A stretch of DNA of 64,000 nt, taken from NCBI RefSeq assembly GCF_000931465.1, contig NZ_CP010892.1, forward strand, positions 4,859,388 to 4,923,387, given 5' to 3'. How positions within the stretch are numbered: the stretch's first letter is position 1; each line of letters begins with the position of its first letter. Position numbers and translations under genes: made by a program. The notes under the pieces are model-generated. The model did not search any database. It was not told where the DNA came from and saw only the letters and a program-made list of their open reading frames with translations. This stretch comes from Pseudomonas sp. MRSN 12121 (GTDB lineage: Bacteria; Pseudomonadota; Gammaproteobacteria; Pseudomonadales; Pseudomonadaceae). Positions 21,612 to 30,241 of the stretch are shown piece by piece.

Positions 21612-21769
21612 GGGGTTTTCCTGCGCGGATTGTGCTTGCACGTAGAGCCGCGAGCCAGGGCCGCGACCGTTACATAAACCTTTGAAAAATAAAGGCCCCT
21701 ACCCTCAAGACGGAGTATCTGGAGACGGCTGCGAGGGCTTTTTTCACCCGGAACCTTTCTCCAATGAGA

Positions 21770-21794
21770 ACGGATGACATCTTGAAATAATTAG
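21770..21794 (-). promoter_or_regulatory. Candidate iron-starvation box (PvdS promoter) for pvdL
   Basis: On the minus strand CTAATT (21794-21789), 16 nt, then CGT (21772-21770). This fits the PvdS-dependent pattern TAAAT-N16-CGT with one mismatch. It lies about 160 bp upstream of the pvdL ATG, leaving a leader of about 150 nt. pvdS starts about 190 bp away on the other strand. Confidence 0.65.
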
Positions 21795-21887
21795 TCCGCA
21801 CGCTGCTCCTGGACGCCGCTACGGGATGCGACAACGAGCCGCAGTTCGCACGCTGCACCAAAGAGGATCATTAATTCTCTTTCTCAA

Positions 21888-21916
21888 TTGACAATCATTA
21901 TCATTCAACATAATTT
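21888..21916 (+). promoter_or_regulatory. pvdS sigma70 promoter overlapped by Fur box
   Basis: TTGACA (21888-21893), a 17-bp spacer and TAATTT (21911-21916) form a near-consensus sigma70 promoter. The spacer and -35 are occupied by GACAATCATTATCATTCA (21890-21907), three NATWAT-like hexamers that resemble a Fur box. Fur-Fe(II) bound here would cover the promoter, so pvdS should be off in iron-rich cells. Confidence 0.75.
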
Positions 21917-21986
21917 GTCGCTCGTTGTGTAGGACGAATCTGATTTTTAAGTCGTCCTACTCCCCTTTTGCAGCAAGGTGATTTCC

Positions 21987-22535
21987 ATGACGGAACAAGT
22001 GTCCACAAGCAGGTGCGATTCACCGCTACTCCAGGCTTTTGTCGATAACCGCCTGATCCTGGTCAAGATCGCGGCGCGCATTACCGGCTGCCGCTCCCGC
22101 GCCGAAGACGTGGTGCAGGACGCCTTCTTCCGGCTGCAGTCGGCACCGCAGATCACGTCGTCGTTCAAGGCCCAGCTGAGTTATCTGTTCCAGATCGTGC
22201 GCAACCTGGCGATCGACCACTATCGCAAGCAGGCGCTGGAACAGAAGTATTCGGGCACTGAAGAAGAGGGCTTGAATGTGGTCGTGCAGGGTGCGTCGCC
22301 GGAAACCTCCCACATCAATTTCTCGACCCTGGAACACATCGCCGATGCGCTGACGGAGCTGCCCAGCCGCACCCGCTACGCCTTCGAGATGTATCGCCTG
22401 CATGGCGTGCCGCAAAAGGACATCGCCAAGGAGCTCGGGGTGTCGCCGACCCTGGTGAACTTCATGATCCGCGACGCACTGGTGCATTGCCGCAAGGTCT
22501 CGGGCACTCGTGCCGACACCTGCGCCCGTCACTGA
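21987..22535 (+). CDS. pvdS: Extracytoplasmic-function sigma factor PvdS
   Basis: 182 aa, nearly identical to P. aeruginosa PvdS through the core (region 2 with RSRAEDVVQDAFFRLQ and YLFQIVRNLAIDHYRKQ; region 4 with GVPQKDIAKELGVSPTLV). ATG 21987 with AAGGTG upstream is the start; a GTG three codons earlier is in frame. PvdS directs RNA polymerase to iron-starvation promoters of pyoverdine genes, including the divergent pvdL, and is held by the anti-sigma FpvR. The C-terminus is slightly shorter than the 187-aa P. aeruginosa protein. Confidence 0.97.
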   Translation: MTEQVSTSRCDSPLLQAFVDNRLILVKIAARITGCRSRAEDVVQDAFFRLQSAPQITSSFKAQLSYLFQIVRNLAIDHYRKQALEQKYSGTEEEGLNVVVQGASPETSHINFSTLEHIADALTELPSRTRYAFEMYRLHGVPQKDIAKELGVSPTLVNFMIRDALVHCRKVSGTRADTCARH

Positions 22536-22563
22536 TCCGCACTACCCTCCCCCTCTCCCCCAC

Positions 22564-22607
22564 CTGCTCGCGATAGCCCGGCACCGCCACGGCGCTACCG
22601 CGAACAG
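22564..22607. repeat. Inverted repeat after pvdS
   Basis: CTGCTCGCGATAGC (22564-22577) and GCTACCGCGAACAG (22594-22607) pair at 12 of 14 positions. It lies 28 bp after pvdS and contains the stop codon of the convergent small gene. It is a possible pvdS terminator or a degenerate REP; there is no T-run. Confidence 0.4.
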
Positions 22608-22924
22608 GCGCGCTTGCCCCAGGCCTGCTCGATCACCCGCCGCTGCTCGACACCCTGCCTCTGCGCGAGAATCAGCAAGGCCGCACGCTTGTGGGAAAAA
22701 TCGAAGGGCCGCTGGCAATGCAGGCAACGCTCCTGCGCATCGTCGGGCGTGCCGTCGGCCTCGCCCGGCGCCGCCTCGGACGACTCCTGGTCCAGGTACA
22801 GCGAATGCACCAGCGCCGACAACCAGCCGGCCATCCACTCGTCGCGCAGCGCTTGAGGGCCGGCAGCGGCGCAACGACAGGTGTCGGCAAGGGCCACGGC
22901 AGGCGGTGTGTCGAAAGAGGACAT
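22595..22924 (-). CDS. Small hypothetical protein with Cys pair
   Basis: 109 aa, convergent to pvdS. No family recognised. A short helical segment (EWMAGWLSALVHSLYL) is followed by an acidic linker and CLHCQRPFDFSHKRAALLILAQ, where CxxC with a nearby His could bind a metal. The C-terminus is basic. No strong ribosome-binding site precedes ATG 22924, and overlapping frames are open because of the GC content, so the gene call is tentative. Confidence 0.45.
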   Translation of the reverse strand: MSSFDTPPAVALADTCRCAAAGPQALRDEWMAGWLSALVHSLYLDQESSEAAPGEADGTPDDAQERCLHCQRPFDFSHKRAALLILAQRQGVEQRRVIEQAWGKRACSR

Positions 22925-23014
22925 GGCACGGGCTCGACGTCGTCAGGGTTCAAGCAAGTGACGTGAGCCGCGCAGGGAAATTTAGGCCGGCCGCGGACAA
23001 GCCGGCCGCCGGGG

Positions 23015-23806
23015 TCATTTGGCCGGAGGCATGACCACGATGCGGTAGGGATCGAAAATCTTCAGCAACTCGCCGCTGTCGCGCAGGCGCCCCAGCAGTT
23101 TCGCGAAGTCGTCGCCGCTGATCGCCGCATTCGGGCGAATCAGGGCGTAGTGGTGATAGACCTGATCGATGCGCTCGGAGGCCATCAACTGTTGCGCGCT
23201 GTCGAGGTTGTGCGAGAGGAAGTCGCTGAGGTAGGAACGGGTGATCAAGGCAATGTCGGCGCGCCCGCGCAACACCATCAGCAGGTTGCTGTCATGGGAA
23301 TAGGTCAGGGTCGCGTTGTAGGTCTCGGCCAGATACTTGGGGTCGGCATTGAAGTTGGCGAAGGCGTAGTGGTAACCGCTGAACAAGGCCAGGCGCTTGC
23401 CCTTGAGGTCGGCGAAATACTCCTGGCCCCGGCCGGGCTCACGCTGGGCGACAAAGATTTCGGCATCTTCCAGGCCCATGTCGACGTTGATATGAGGAAT
23501 GTTCTGCCAGCCCCAGGCCGGATTCTCGAAAATCGCCATGTCGACGCGGCCCTGCTCGAAGTCGCGGAACCGCCGGGGAATCGAGGTCGGCACCAGCACG
23601 AACTGATAGTCGCTTTGCAGCGCGTTCAAGGCTTCCACCAGTTGCGGCAGCAGGCCGGTGTCGGCGCCCTGCTCGGGCCGCACGGTATAAGGAGGAAAAT
23701 GTGCCGCGCCCACTCGCACCAGTTGCGCGGCGCTGAGCGGGAAAGCCATCAGACAAGCCGACAACCACAACAGAATTCGTACAGCCGTCCGCATTGGCGA
23801 AGACAT
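23015..23806 (-). CDS. Periplasmic solute-binding protein (SBP_bac_3 type)
   Basis: 263 aa from ATG 23806; a GTG three codons upstream and an ATG at 23794 are also in frame. The signal peptide (RILLWLSACLMAFPLSA) is followed by a family-3 solute-binding fold, with an early strand LVRVGAAHFPPYTV, the domain crossover near residues 95-200 and a late VYHHYALIRP segment. There is no permease or ATPase gene beside it, so it may be an orphan binding protein for amino acids or a periplasmic sensor. No evident link with pyoverdine beyond proximity. Confidence 0.8.
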   Translation of the reverse strand: MSSPMRTAVRILLWLSACLMAFPLSAAQLVRVGAAHFPPYTVRPEQGADTGLLPQLVEALNALQSDYQFVLVPTSIPRRFRDFEQGRVDMAIFENPAWGWQNIPHINVDMGLEDAEIFVAQREPGRGQEYFADLKGKRLALFSGYHYAFANFNADPKYLAETYNATLTYSHDSNLLMVLRGRADIALITRSYLSDFLSHNLDSAQQLMASERIDQVYHHYALIRPNAAISGDDFAKLLGRLRDSGELLKIFDPYRIVVMPPAK

Positions 23807-23916
23807 CAAGACCACTCACCTCAAGAGAGAAAGACACAAGATATTGCATTCAAGCTAGGCCGTTTCGCCCGCTTCGACAACTTTCCGTCGAATAATTAAT
23901 TACTTGCGCGAAACAC

Positions 23917-24540
23917 TCACACGTCCTTGAGGATCAGGGTCAGGGCTTCTTCGGCCAGCTGTTCGAGGGTCATGCTGCCATCGGGGCGAAACCAGGTGGT
24001 GGTCCAGGACAGCGCCCCGGTAAGAAAGCGCCGGGTGATGAACACATCGCCCTTGATGAAACCGGCCGTCTTGGCCTCGCCCAGCACCTGCAGCCAGATC
24101 TGCTCATAGATGTCGCGCAGCGCCAGGACGTCGGCCTGGCCCTGGGCCGACAGCGAGCGCCATTCGTAGACCAGCACCGCCATGGCTTCGCCGCTGCCGC
24201 CCATGATCGATTGCAGCTCGCAGCGGATCAGCGCCAGCACCCGCTCGCGCACGTCGCGCGCCTCGGCCAGCTCGGCGCGCATCAGGGCGGTGTTGTAGTG
24301 GATGGTTTCTTCCATCACCGCGCGCAGGATGTCGTCCTTGCTCTTGAAGTGATGAAAGATGCTGCCCGACTGGATGCCCACCGCGCCGGCCAGGTCGCGC
24401 ACCGTGGTGCGTTCGTAGCCTTTATTGCGAAACAGGTGGGCCGCGGTTTGCAGCAGCTTGCCGCGGGCACTGTCCGGATCGGTCAGCTGTCCGTTGGCGA
24501 CCAGTTGGCGCATGACCAGCAGCGCTTTTTGCTCATCCAC
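23917..24540 (-). CDS. atuR: TetR-family repressor AtuR
   Basis: 207 aa. The N-terminal TetR helix-turn-helix (about residues 26-72, with RDLAGAVGIQSGSIFHHFKSKDD in the normal spacing) is followed by a helical ligand-binding domain. It is divergent from the terpene operon, and two mirror-image palindromes lie between them. In P. aeruginosa AtuR represses atuABCDEFGH and is released on growth with citronellol or geraniol. Position, family and operator support the name. Confidence 0.88.
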   Translation of the reverse strand: MDEQKALLVMRQLVANGQLTDPDSARGKLLQTAAHLFRNKGYERTTVRDLAGAVGIQSGSIFHHFKSKDDILRAVMEETIHYNTALMRAELAEARDVRERVLALIRCELQSIMGGSGEAMAVLVYEWRSLSAQGQADVLALRDIYEQIWLQVLGEAKTAGFIKGDVFITRRFLTGALSWTTTWFRPDGSMTLEQLAEEALTLILKDV

Positions 24541-24627
24541 GGCTTCTCTCCTACATTCGCTCGATCGTTATGCGGCGCAGCCCGCTGAAACGGGAGGTGG
24601 CGCGCGCAATTTAAGCCTGCGGGGGCG

Positions 24628-24644
24628 ACCAAGCAAGCGCTTGG
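24628..24644 (+). promoter_or_regulatory. AtuR operator 1
   Basis: ACCAAGCAAGCGCTTGG, a palindrome CCAAGC-N4-GCTTGG. It lies about 90 bp from the atuR start. It is the exact reverse complement of the second site 27 bp further on, as expected for a shared divergent operator. Confidence 0.75.
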
Positions 24645-24671
24645 GGAGAAGATATTTCCAGCGTTTACAAA

Positions 24672-24688
24672 CCAAGCGCTTGCTTGGT
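24672..24688 (-). promoter_or_regulatory. AtuR operator 2
   Basis: CCAAGCGCTTGCTTGGT, the exact inverse copy of operator 1. It is 48 bp upstream of atuA ATG, where a bound repressor would cover the promoter or early transcript. Confidence 0.75.
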
Positions 24689-24736
24689 AGTCTCGCCAGC
24701 AGTTCTTTCATTGCGTCTTTGACCGAGAGCAGCGCC

Positions 24737-26551
24737 ATGACCAAGACCTTGCGCATCGGCTGTGCCAGCGCCTTCTGGGGCGACACCTCGAGTGCCGCCG
24801 AACAGTTGGTGCAAGGCGGCCGCCTGGATTACCTGGTGTTCGACTACCTGGCCGAGATCACGATGTCGATCATGGCCGGAGCGCGGATGAAGGACGCCAC
24901 CGCCGGCTACGCCACGGATTTTGTCGAGGTGCTGGCCCCGCTGCTGGGCGCCATCGCCCACCAGGGCATCCGGGTGATCAGCAATGCCGGCGGGGTCAAT
25001 CCGCAGGCCTGTGCGGCGGCCCTGCAAGCAGCCTGCGACCAGGCCGGCGTCGCCCTGAAAATCGCCGTGCTGCTGGGCGACGATCTGCAACCGCAACTCA
25101 AGCGACTGAGCGGCGCCGGCCTCCATGAAATGTTCACCGGCGCGCCGCTGCCGCCGCTGTGCGTGTCCACCAATGCCTACCTCGGCGCCCCCGGGATAGT
25201 CGCCGCCCTGGAGCTCGGCGCGGACATTGTCATCACCGGCCGCGTGGTCGACAGCGCGGTGGTCAGCGCCGCCCTGGTGCATGAGTTCGGCTGGTCCTGG
25301 CACGACTACGACAAACTCGCCCAGGCCGCCCTCGCCGGGCATATCATCGAGTGCGGCGCGCAGTGCACCGGCGGCAACTTCACCGACTGGCGCGATGTGC
25401 CGGACTACGAACACATCGGCTTTCCCATCGTCGAAGTCAGCGCCGACGGCCAGTTCGTGGTCAGCAAGCCCGAGGGCTCCGGCGGGCTGGTGACGCCGCT
25501 GACCGTTGGCGAACAGCTGCTCTACGAGATCGGCGACCCGCGGGCCTACCTGCTGCCCGACGTGGTCTGCGACTTCACCCAGGTCAAGCTGCGCCAGCAG
25601 GGCAAGCACGCGGTCAGCGTGCACGGCGCCAGGGGCCTGCCGCCCACCCGCCAGTACAAGGTCAGCGCCACCTACCCGGACGGTTTCCGCTGCACCGCCA
25701 GTTGCCTGATCGCCGGCATCGACGCGGTGGCCAAGGCGCGCCGGGTCAGCCAGGCGATCATCGACAAGACCACGGAAATGTTCGGCCAGCGCGGCTGGGC
25801 GCCCTACAGCGAAGTGCATATCGAACTGCTCGGCAGCGAAGCCACCTATGGCCCCCACGGCCAGCGCCACGACAGCCGCGAAGTGGTGATCAAGCTCGCC
25901 GTGCGCCATCCGGACAAGCGCGCCCTGCTGCTGTTTTCCCGGGAGATCGCCCAGGCCGCCACGGGCATGGCCCCAGGGCTGACCGGGATCGTCGGCGGGC
26001 GGCCCACGGTGTATCCATTGATCCGCCTGTTCTCGTTCCTGATCGACAAGAGCGCCTGCACCCTGGAGGTCGAGCTGGCCGGCCAGCGTCACCGGGTCGA
26101 GCTGCCCGAACTGGACAGCCTCGACTCCGGCGCCCTGCCGGCGCCCCATGCCGTGGCCAGGCCCACGGGGCGCGCCGATGCCAGCGTGGCCCTGGTCAAG
26201 CTGGCGGTGGCGCGCTCCGGCGACAAGGGCAACCACAGCAACATCGGGGTCATGGCCCGCGCGCCCGAGTACCTGCCATGGATCGCCGAGGCCCTGACAC
26301 CCGAGGTGGTGGTGGACTGGATGAGCCATGTACTGGACCCGGTGCATGGCCGGGTCCAGCGCTGGTATCTGCCCGGCAGCCACAGCCTGAACTTCCTGCT
26401 GGAAAACGCCCTGGGCGGCGGCGGCGTCGCCAGCCTGCGCATCGATCCGCAAGGCAAGGCCTTCGCCCAGCAATTGCTGGAAATCCAGATCCCGGTGCCG
26501 CAGGGCATCTATGACGCCGTTAACCAAAAGGATGACCGCCGTGGCGTATGA
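24737..26551 (+). CDS. atuA: Acyclic terpene utilisation protein AtuA (DUF1446)
   Basis: 604 aa from ATG 24737 (MTKTLRIGCASAFWGD, the conserved opening of the family). An AtuA/DUF1446 domain spans about residues 4-450, followed by a smaller C-terminal AtuA-like domain with KLAVARSGDKGNHSNIGV (about 485 onward). It is the first gene of atuABCDEF. Its exact reaction is not established to my knowledge; it is required for citronellol/geraniol use in Pseudomonas. The stop overlaps the next gene by 11 bp. Confidence 0.93.
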   Translation: MTKTLRIGCASAFWGDTSSAAEQLVQGGRLDYLVFDYLAEITMSIMAGARMKDATAGYATDFVEVLAPLLGAIAHQGIRVISNAGGVNPQACAAALQAACDQAGVALKIAVLLGDDLQPQLKRLSGAGLHEMFTGAPLPPLCVSTNAYLGAPGIVAALELGADIVITGRVVDSAVVSAALVHEFGWSWHDYDKLAQAALAGHIIECGAQCTGGNFTDWRDVPDYEHIGFPIVEVSADGQFVVSKPEGSGGLVTPLTVGEQLLYEIGDPRAYLLPDVVCDFTQVKLRQQGKHAVSVHGARGLPPTRQYKVSATYPDGFRCTASCLIAGIDAVAKARRVSQAIIDKTTEMFGQRGWAPYSEVHIELLGSEATYGPHGQRHDSREVVIKLAVRHPDKRALLLFSREIAQAATGMAPGLTGIVGGRPTVYPLIRLFSFLIDKSACTLEVELAGQRHRVELPELDSLDSGALPAPHAVARPTGRADASVALVKLAVARSGDKGNHSNIGVMARAPEYLPWIAEALTPEVVVDWMSHVLDPVHGRVQRWYLPGSHSLNFLLENALGGGGVASLRIDPQGKAFAQQLLEIQIPVPQGIYDAVNQKDDRRGV

Positions 26552-27410
26552 CTCGATTTTCAAGGCCGGCCTGTTCGCCGGCCAGACCCTTGTCGTCACC
26601 GGCGGCGGCAGCGGCATCGGCCGTTGCACCGCCCATGAACTGGCGGCCCTCGGTGCCCATGTGCTACTGGTGGGGCGCAAGGCGCACAAGCTCGAAGCGG
26701 TCGCCGCCGAGATCGCCGCGGACGGCGGCCGGGCCAGCGCGCAGGCCTGCGACATTCGCGACGAAGAGGCGGTCAAGGCCCTGGTCGCGCAACTGATCCG
26801 CGAGCACGGCCCCTTGCATGGCCTGGTCAACAACGCGGGCGGGCAATACCCCGCGCCCCTGGCCTCGATCAATCAGAAGGGCTTCGAAACCGTGCTGCGC
26901 ACCAACCTGGTGGGCGGCTTCCTCATGGCCCGGGAAGTCTTCAACCAGTCCATGAGCCAACACGGCGGCAGTATCGTCAACATGCTCGCCGACATGTGGG
27001 GCGGCATGCCCGGCATGGGCCACTCCGGCGCCGCGCGTTCGGGAATGGACAACTTCACCAAGACCGCCGCCTTCGAATGGGGCCATGCCGGGGTGCGGGT
27101 CAACGCCGTGGCGCCGGGCTGGATCGCCTCCAGCGGCATGGACACCTACGAAGGCGCGTTCAAGGCAGTGATCCCGACCCTGCGCGAACACGTGCCGCTC
27201 AAGCGCATCGGCACCGAGTCGGAAGTCAGCGCCGCGATTGTCTTCCTGCTCAGCCCCGCGGCGGCCTTCATCAGCGGCAGCACCCTGCGCATCGACGGCG
27301 CCGCCAGCCTCGGCAACCGCGCCTGGCCCCTGCACAAGGCGACCCATAGCCAGTCCTACAACGGCTTCCACCGCGCCTACCTGCCGGATGTGCTCAAGGA
27401 CCAGGAGTAA
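26541..27410 (+). CDS. atuB: Short-chain dehydrogenase AtuB
   Basis: 289 aa from GTG 26541, chosen because AAGGA stands 9 nt before it; in-frame ATGs at 26511 and 26532 lie further inside atuA. SDR fold: nucleotide motif TGGGSGIG, NNAG in VNNAGGQY, and C-terminal SGSTLRIDGA. The normal YxxxK catalytic region is unusual here (HSGAARSGMDNFTKTAA: Tyr is replaced by Ala-Ala-Arg), with Lys kept. That is typical of 2,4-dienoyl-CoA-reductase-like SDRs, which lack the Tyr. Probable role: an oxidation or reduction step of the terpenoid-CoA path. Confidence 0.9.
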   Translation: MAYDSIFKAGLFAGQTLVVTGGGSGIGRCTAHELAALGAHVLLVGRKAHKLEAVAAEIAADGGRASAQACDIRDEEAVKALVAQLIREHGPLHGLVNNAGGQYPAPLASINQKGFETVLRTNLVGGFLMAREVFNQSMSQHGGSIVNMLADMWGGMPGMGHSGAARSGMDNFTKTAAFEWGHAGVRVNAVAPGWIASSGMDTYEGAFKAVIPTLREHVPLKRIGTESEVSAAIVFLLSPAAAFISGSTLRIDGAASLGNRAWPLHKATHSQSYNGFHRAYLPDVLKDQE

Positions 27411-27413
27411 AAC

Positions 27414-29030
27414 ATGCCCGTCATCCACTCCCAGCTCGATCCGCACAGCCCGCAGTACCTGCAGAACCGCGAGGCGATGCTGGCCGGCCTGGCGCAGTTG
27501 CACCAGCTGGAGCAGAACCTGCTGGCCAAGGCCGCCGAGGCCAAGGCCAAGTTCGACAAGCGCGGGCAACTGCTGCCTCGCGAACGCCTCAACCTGCTGC
27601 TGGACCCCGGCGCGCCCTTTCTCGAACTGGCGGGCCTGGCCGGCTACAAGCTGCACGACGACAAGGACGGCAGCCAGGCCGGCGGCGGGCTGATCGCCGG
27701 CATCGGCTACGTCAGCGGAGTGCGGGTGCTGGTGGTGGCCAACAACAGCGCGATCAAGGGCGGCACCATTTCCCCCAGCGGCCTGAAGAAATCCCTGCGC
27801 CTGCAACAGATCGCCATGGAAAACAAACTGCCGGTAGTGACCCTGGCCGAAAGCGGCGGCGCCAACCTCAACTACGCGGCGGAGATCTTCGTCGAAGGCG
27901 CGCGCAGCTTCGCCAACCAGGCGCGCATGTCGGCCATGGGCCTGCCGCAGATCACCGTAGTGCACGGCTCGGCCACCGCCGGCGGTGCCTACCAGCCGGG
28001 GCTCTCGGATTACGTGATCGTGGTGCGCGGCAAGGCCAAACTGTTTCTCGCCGGGCCGCCGCTGCTCAAGGCGGCCACCGGCGAAGTGGCCACCGACGAG
28101 GAACTGGGCGGCGCCGAGATGCATGCCCAGGTGGCCGGGACCGCGGAATACCTGGCGGAAAACGACGCTGACGGCGTGCGCATCGTGCGTGAGATTCTCG
28201 CCGCCCTGCCATGGAATGCCCGGCTGCCGGTGCAACCACCCCGCCCTTACGCGGAGCCGCTGTACCCGATCGACGAGCTGCTGGGGCTGATCCCCGACGA
28301 CCCGAAAAAACCCTATGACGCCCGGGAAATCGTCGCGCGCATCGCCGACGGCTCGAATTTTCTCGAATTCAAGGGCGAGTTCGACCAGCAGACCCTGTGC
28401 GGCCACCTGCACATCCAGGGGCGCCCTTGCGGGTTTATCGGCAACAACGGCCCGATCACCCCCCAAGGCGCGAGCAAGGCCGCGCAGTTCATCCAGCTGT
28501 GCGACCAGAGCGGCACCCCGCTGCTGTTCTTCCACAACACCACCGGCTTCATGGTCGGCACCGAGTCGGAACAGCAAGGCGTGATCAAGCACGGCGCCAA
28601 GCTGATCCAGGCGGTGGCCAATGCCCGGGTGCCGAAACTGACCGTCGTGGTCGGCGGCTCCTACGGTGCCGGCAACTACGCCATGTGCGGCCGCGGCCTG
28701 GACCCGCGCTTCATCTTCGCCTGGCCCAACAGCCGCACCGCGGTAATGGGCGGCGCCCAGGCCGGCAAGGTGCTGCGCATCGTTACCGAGGCCAAGCATG
28801 CCAAGCAGGGCCAGGCCGCCGATCCGCAGATGCTGGATATGTTGGAACAGGTCACCGCGCAGAAACTCGACAGCCAGTCCACGGCTTTGTACGGCAGCGC
28901 CAACCTGTGGGACGACGGCCTGATCGACCCGCGGGATACCCGCACCCTGCTCGGTTACCTGCTGGATATCTGCCACGAGGCAGAGGTGCGCCAGCTACAC
29001 CCCAACAGCTTCGGCGTCGCGCGGTTCTGA
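27414..29030 (+). CDS. atuC: Geranyl-CoA carboxylase beta subunit AtuC
   Basis: 538 aa, AGGAG before ATG 27414. Carboxyltransferase subunit of a biotin-dependent acyl-CoA carboxylase: N-terminal half with GGGLIAGIGYVSG and HGSATAGGAYQPGLSDY, C-terminal half with GNNGPITPQGASKAAQF and VVGGSYGAGNYAMCGRG. It carboxylates cis-geranyl-CoA at the gamma-methyl carbon together with AtuF, encoded three genes downstream. The leucine-path paralogue LiuB is nearly the same length; the operon partners decide for AtuC. Confidence 0.93.
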   Translation: MPVIHSQLDPHSPQYLQNREAMLAGLAQLHQLEQNLLAKAAEAKAKFDKRGQLLPRERLNLLLDPGAPFLELAGLAGYKLHDDKDGSQAGGGLIAGIGYVSGVRVLVVANNSAIKGGTISPSGLKKSLRLQQIAMENKLPVVTLAESGGANLNYAAEIFVEGARSFANQARMSAMGLPQITVVHGSATAGGAYQPGLSDYVIVVRGKAKLFLAGPPLLKAATGEVATDEELGGAEMHAQVAGTAEYLAENDADGVRIVREILAALPWNARLPVQPPRPYAEPLYPIDELLGLIPDDPKKPYDAREIVARIADGSNFLEFKGEFDQQTLCGHLHIQGRPCGFIGNNGPITPQGASKAAQFIQLCDQSGTPLLFFHNTTGFMVGTESEQQGVIKHGAKLIQAVANARVPKLTVVVGGSYGAGNYAMCGRGLDPRFIFAWPNSRTAVMGGAQAGKVLRIVTEAKHAKQGQAADPQMLDMLEQVTAQKLDSQSTALYGSANLWDDGLIDPRDTRTLLGYLLDICHEAEVRQLHPNSFGVARF

Positions 29031-29083
29031 CCGGGCGACCCGGTTCAGGGATGGCGTCACTCAACTTGAGGAGAACCATAAAA

Positions 29084-30241
29084 ATGATCTTCACCCAGGA
29101 ACATGAGGAACTGCGGCGCACGGTGCGCAACTTCGTCGAGCGCGAGATCAACCCCCATGTCGAGGTGTGGGAAAAGGCCGGGCGCTTCCCGATCCACGAG
29201 ATCTTCCGCAAGGCCGGCGAGCTGGGCCTGCTGGGCATCTCCAAGCCGGAGCAGTTCGGCGGCATGGGCCTGGACTACAGCTATTCGATCGTCGCCGCCG
29301 AAGAGTTCGGCACCATCCACTGCGGCGGCATCCCGATGTCCATCGGCGTACAGACCGACATGTGCACCCCGGCCCTGGCGCGCTTCGGCTCCGACGAGCT
29401 GCGCGAGGAATTCCTGCGCCCGGCCATCAGCGGGGAGATGGTCGGCTGCATCGGCGTCTCCGAAGTCGGCGCCGGCTCGGACGTGGCCGGGCTCAAGACC
29501 ACCGCGCGCAAGGACGGCGACGACTATGTGATCAACGGCAGCAAGATGTGGATCACCAACTCCCCCAGCGCCGACTTCATCTGCCTGTTGGCCAACACCT
29601 CGGACGACAAGCCCCACGTCAACAAGTCGCTGATCATGGTGCCGATGCACAGCCCCGGCGTCAGCCTCAGCCCGCACCTGGACAAGCTCGGCATGCGCAG
29701 CTCGGAAACCGCCCAGGTGTTTTTCGACAATGTGCGGGTACCGCAGCGCTATCGCATCGGCCACGAAGGCGCGGGCTTCATGATGCAGATGCTGCAATTC
29801 CAGGAAGAGCGGCTGTTCGGCGCCGCCAACATGATCAAGGGCCTGGAATATTGCGTCGACAGCACCATCGCCTACTGCAAGGAACGCAAGACCTTCGGCA
29901 ACGCCCTGATCGACAACCAGGTGATCCACTTCCGCCTGGCCGAGCTGTCGACCGAAATCGAATGCCTGCGCGCCCTGGTGTACCAGGCCACCGAGCAGTA
30001 CGTGCGCGGCCAGGACGTCACCCGCCTGGCGTCCATGGCCAAGCTCAAGGCCGGGCGCCTGGGCCGCGAAGTCAGCGACAGCTGCCTGCAATACTGGGGC
30101 GGCATGGGCTTCATGTGGGACAACCCGGTGGCCCGCGCCTACCGCGACGTGCGCCTGGTGTCGATCGGCGGCGGCGCCGACGAAATCATGCTGGGCATCA
30201 TCTGCAAACTCATGGGCATCCTCCCGGGGAAACGCCAATGA
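29084..30241 (+). CDS. atuD: Citronellyl-CoA dehydrogenase AtuD
   Basis: 385-aa acyl-CoA dehydrogenase with N-terminal helical, middle beta and C-terminal helical FAD domains. Start ATG 29084 with GAGGAG upstream. Visible signatures are VGCIGVSEVGAGSDVAG and, near the C-terminus, QYWGGMGFMWDNPVARAYRD. It oxidises citronellyl-CoA to cis-geranyl-CoA. It shares a 4-bp ATGA overlap with atuE. Confidence 0.92.
   Translation: MIFTQEHEELRRTVRNFVEREINPHVEVWEKAGRFPIHEIFRKAGELGLLGISKPEQFGGMGLDYSYSIVAAEEFGTIHCGGIPMSIGVQTDMCTPALARFGSDELREEFLRPAISGEMVGCIGVSEVGAGSDVAGLKTTARKDGDDYVINGSKMWITNSPSADFICLLANTSDDKPHVNKSLIMVPMHSPGVSLSPHLDKLGMRSSETAQVFFDNVRVPQRYRIGHEGAGFMMQMLQFQEERLFGAANMIKGLEYCVDSTIAYCKERKTFGNALIDNQVIHFRLAELSTEIECLRALVYQATEQYVRGQDVTRLASMAKLKAGRLGREVSDSCLQYWGGMGFMWDNPVARAYRDVRLVSIGGGADEIMLGIICKLMGILPGKRQ

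Noticed and set aside
26664-28976. Long minus-strand frame opposite atuB-atuC
   Set aside because: Mirror image of strong codon bias in the atu genes; no recognisable domain and no start signal.
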